A DNA stretch of 64,000 bases from Sphingobium algorifonticola. Its GTDB lineage: Bacteria; Pseudomonadota; Alphaproteobacteria; Sphingomonadales; Sphingomonadaceae. The stretch is taken from NCBI RefSeq assembly GCF_004005485.1, contig NZ_RZUL01000003.1, positions 248,001 to 312,000 on the forward strand, given 5' to 3'. How positions within the stretch are numbered: position 1 is the first letter of the stretch; every line of letters starts with the position of its first letter. The notes below the pieces were generated by a model. It did not search any database, had not been told where the DNA came from, and saw only the letters and a program-made list of their open reading frames with translations. The position numbers and the translations under genes were made by a program. Positions 62,426 to 64,000 of this stretch are shown in pieces.

Positions 62426-63673
62426 TCAGCCGACCAGCATTTCGCATGGCGGCGGATGGCCAAGAAAGGCGGTGGGGCTGGCCGTTGCGCCATAAGCCCC
62501 GGCCAGGAACAGGGCGACGAGATCGCCGACCTCGACCGGCGGCAGCGCGACGCGATCGCCCAGCCGGTCGAGCGGCGTGCAGAGGCATCCGACCACGGTA
62601 ACCGGGGCGTCGGCGGGGGGACTGTCGAAGCGGTTGGCCAGTGCGATCGGATAATTGCGCCGCACCACCGTGCCGAAATTGCCGCTCGCCGCCAGTTGGT
62701 GATGCAGGCCGCCATCGACGACGACGAACCGCTCGCCCTGGCTGTCCTTCACGTCGACCACTCGCGTGAGATAGACGCCCGCCTCACCCACCAGCCAGCG
62801 CCCCAGTTCCAGCGCGAACCGGCTGTCACGCAACACCGGCGGGCGGGTGGCAAGGGCTTCACCGAGCGCCACGCCGATGGGGCGAATATCCAGCCGCGCG
62901 TCACCGGGAAAATAGGGAAGGCCAAAGCCGCCGCCCAGATTGACGAGCGGCGGCGTTGCCCCGACTGCTTCGGACAGGCTGGCCGCCAGCGCGATCGTCG
63001 CCGCCTGCGTCTCGATCAGCGCCAGGGGATCGAGCGCCTGGCTGCCTGCAAAGATATGCCAGCCGCGCCAGTCTGCGCCCGCATCGATCAGATGGCGCGC
63101 CAGCGCCGCCGCGCGATCGGCGTCAACGCCAAAGGGCCTGGCCCCGCCGCCCATACGCATCCCCGACCCCCTCAAGTCGAAATTCGGGTTGACGCGCACC
63201 ACAAGGCGCGCCGTCACGCCGGTGCGGCTGGCGATCGCCAGCGCGCGCATCGCTTCACCTTCGGATTCGAGATTGAGGGTAACACCTGCCGCGATTGCCG
63301 CTGCGATTTCGTCATCGCGCTTGCCCGGGCCGGCAAAACTGATGTGATCGGCGGCCTGCCCTGCGGCCAGAGCCATCGTCAATTCGCCGCCGGACGCTAT
63401 GTCGAACCCATCGACCAACGGCACCATCCGTTCCAGCAAGGGCGCGTAAGGATTGGCCTTGATCGCATAATGCAGCAGCAGGTCAGGCGGCATGACGTCA
63501 CGGAAATGGCGTATCTGTGCTTCGACAACGGCCATGTCGTAGACGAACAGCGGCGTGTCGCCTGCCTCGTCCACCAGCGATGCCGCGCCGCAACCGCCGA
63601 TTAGCAGCATGCCTTCCTCGCTTGCGAACCAGGCCGGTATCGACCCATGTGGTTTGAACCCGGTGGCGCTCAT
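62426..63673 (-). CDS. PLP-dependent decarboxylase, exosortase A system-associated
   Basis: A 415-residue fold-III PLP enzyme related to diaminopimelate and ornithine decarboxylases. The PLP lysine is Lys72 in HYAIKANPYAPLL. NLGGGFGLPYFPG is the phosphate-binding glycine loop, and VGCLCTPLD supplies the cysteine of the neighbouring subunit's active site. This is the subfamily found in exosortase A loci, always beside the acyl-CoA ligase. Its ATG overlaps that ligase's stop (ATGA). Substrate unknown; it may make an amine used to decorate the polysaccharide. Confidence 0.93.
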   Translation of the reverse strand: MSATGFKPHGSIPAWFASEEGMLLIGGCGAASLVDEAGDTPLFVYDMAVVEAQIRHFRDVMPPDLLLHYAIKANPYAPLLERMVPLVDGFDIASGGELTMALAAGQAADHISFAGPGKRDDEIAAAIAAGVTLNLESEGEAMRALAIASRTGVTARLVVRVNPNFDLRGSGMRMGGGARPFGVDADRAAALARHLIDAGADWRGWHIFAGSQALDPLALIETQAATIALAASLSEAVGATPPLVNLGGGFGLPYFPGDARLDIRPIGVALGEALATRPPVLRDSRFALELGRWLVGEAGVYLTRVVDVKDSQGERFVVVDGGLHHQLAASGNFGTVVRRNYPIALANRFDSPPADAPVTVVGCLCTPLDRLGDRVALPPVEVGDLVALFLAGAYGATASPTAFLGHPPPCEMLVG

Positions 63674-64000
63674 GCCGGATGATCCGCGAGGATCGCAGCA
63701 CGGTCCAGCTTCCCATTGGCGTTGACCGGAAAGTGCGTGACGAAGCGGATATCGCGCGGTTGCATGAAATTGGGCAGTTCCTGCTTCAGATGCGCGCGCA
63801 CGTCGGTTTCCAGCGCCGCCGGATCGACGCCGCTGTCCGTCCTGAGCAACAGGCGCACTGCCGCGCCCAGCCGTTCGTCCGGCACGCCCAGCGCCACTGC
63901 TTGCGCGACGCCGCGCACCGCCAGTGCCGCGTCCTCGATTTCGTTCGGGCTTATGCGATTGCCCGCCGATTTTATCATCGCATCGTTACGGCCGACGAAG
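63670..64000 (-). CDS. Acyl-CoA ligase (AMP-forming), exosortase A system-associated (5' part outside window)
   Basis: Only the C-terminal domain of an ANL-superfamily adenylating enzyme is inside the window. The frame runs to the window edge. FVGRNDAMIKSAGNRISPNEIE is the conserved hinge, and NGKLDRAAI holds the catalytic Lys near the end. In exosortase A loci this ligase precedes the PLP decarboxylase, as here, and probably activates an amino or fatty acid for transfer to a carrier protein. It is translationally coupled to the decarboxylase. Confidence 0.9.
   Translation of the reverse strand, partial: FVGRNDAMIKSAGNRISPNEIEDAALAVRGVAQAVALGVPDERLGAAVRLLLRTDSGVDPAALETDVRAHLKQELPNFMQPRDIRFVTHFPVNANGKLDRAAILADHPA

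Overview
The window is high-GC, gene-dense chromosomal DNA from an alphaproteobacterium, most likely a member of the Sphingomonadales (Sphingomonas/Sphingobium type). This is inferred from the protein families and gene order (moeA-lexA; DivL-like kinase-tsaE-amgK-murU-addB-addA-trxA; a complete exosortase A capsule/EPS locus), from a direct-repeat LexA box of the alphaproteobacterial GTTC-N7-GTTC type, and from several families of short dispersed inverted repeats common in sphingomonads. No prophage, transposase or CRISPR array was seen; most of the window is core housekeeping DNA. Gene names rest on motifs and family resemblance read by eye, with no database search.

Layout. 1-7 kb: end of moeA, a small convergent gene for a disordered protein, lexA with its own SOS box, a class A beta-lactamase carrying the cysteine pair of carbapenemases, a translationally coupled operon of two cysteine desulfurases and a [2Fe-2S] ferredoxin, an alpha/beta hydrolase and two small membrane proteins. 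7-12.5 kb: SRP RNA (ffs) with its promoter, dnaX-ybaB, lon behind a heat-shock-type promoter, hup, and tRNA-His. 12.7-18.8 kb: leucine-type dehydrogenase, rpiB-glyA, nrdR, a GIY-YIG/TrmJ fusion gene whose nuclease half is bracketed by perfect 29-bp inverted repeats, chorismate mutase and rpsD. 18.8-25.4 kb: an S9 peptidase, the agmatine-to-putrescine pair, a repeat-rich 0.5-kb gap, argJ and an inositol-phosphatase-family gene.

25.4-36.8 kb (all minus strand) is one long overlapping operon: a DivL-like pseudo-histidine kinase, tsaE, the cell-wall-recycling pair amgK-murU, the AddAB recombination nuclease, and thioredoxin. 36.9-50.6 kb: ahcY behind a palindromic operator, yqgE, a peroxiredoxin, an unrecognised ACP-like tail-anchored protein, a polysaccharide deacetylase, AMP nucleosidase, a membrane diguanylate cyclase, a bestrophin-like channel, an alpha/beta hydrolase, a marR-emrA-emrB efflux operon, and asd.

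50.8-64 kb (all minus strand) is the XrtA/PEP-CTERM exopolysaccharide locus. Read in the direction of transcription it holds an acyl-CoA ligase (cut by the window edge), a PLP decarboxylase, a Wza-like lipoprotein, a Wzz-like chain-length protein, a tyrosine autokinase, an outer-membrane beta-barrel, an AAA ATPase, a polysaccharide deacetylase, a glycosyltransferase, exosortase A fused to EpsI, and an asparagine-synthase-like amidotransferase. Together these would build, polymerise and export a surface polysaccharide and anchor PEP-CTERM proteins; no PEP-CTERM substrate is encoded inside the window.
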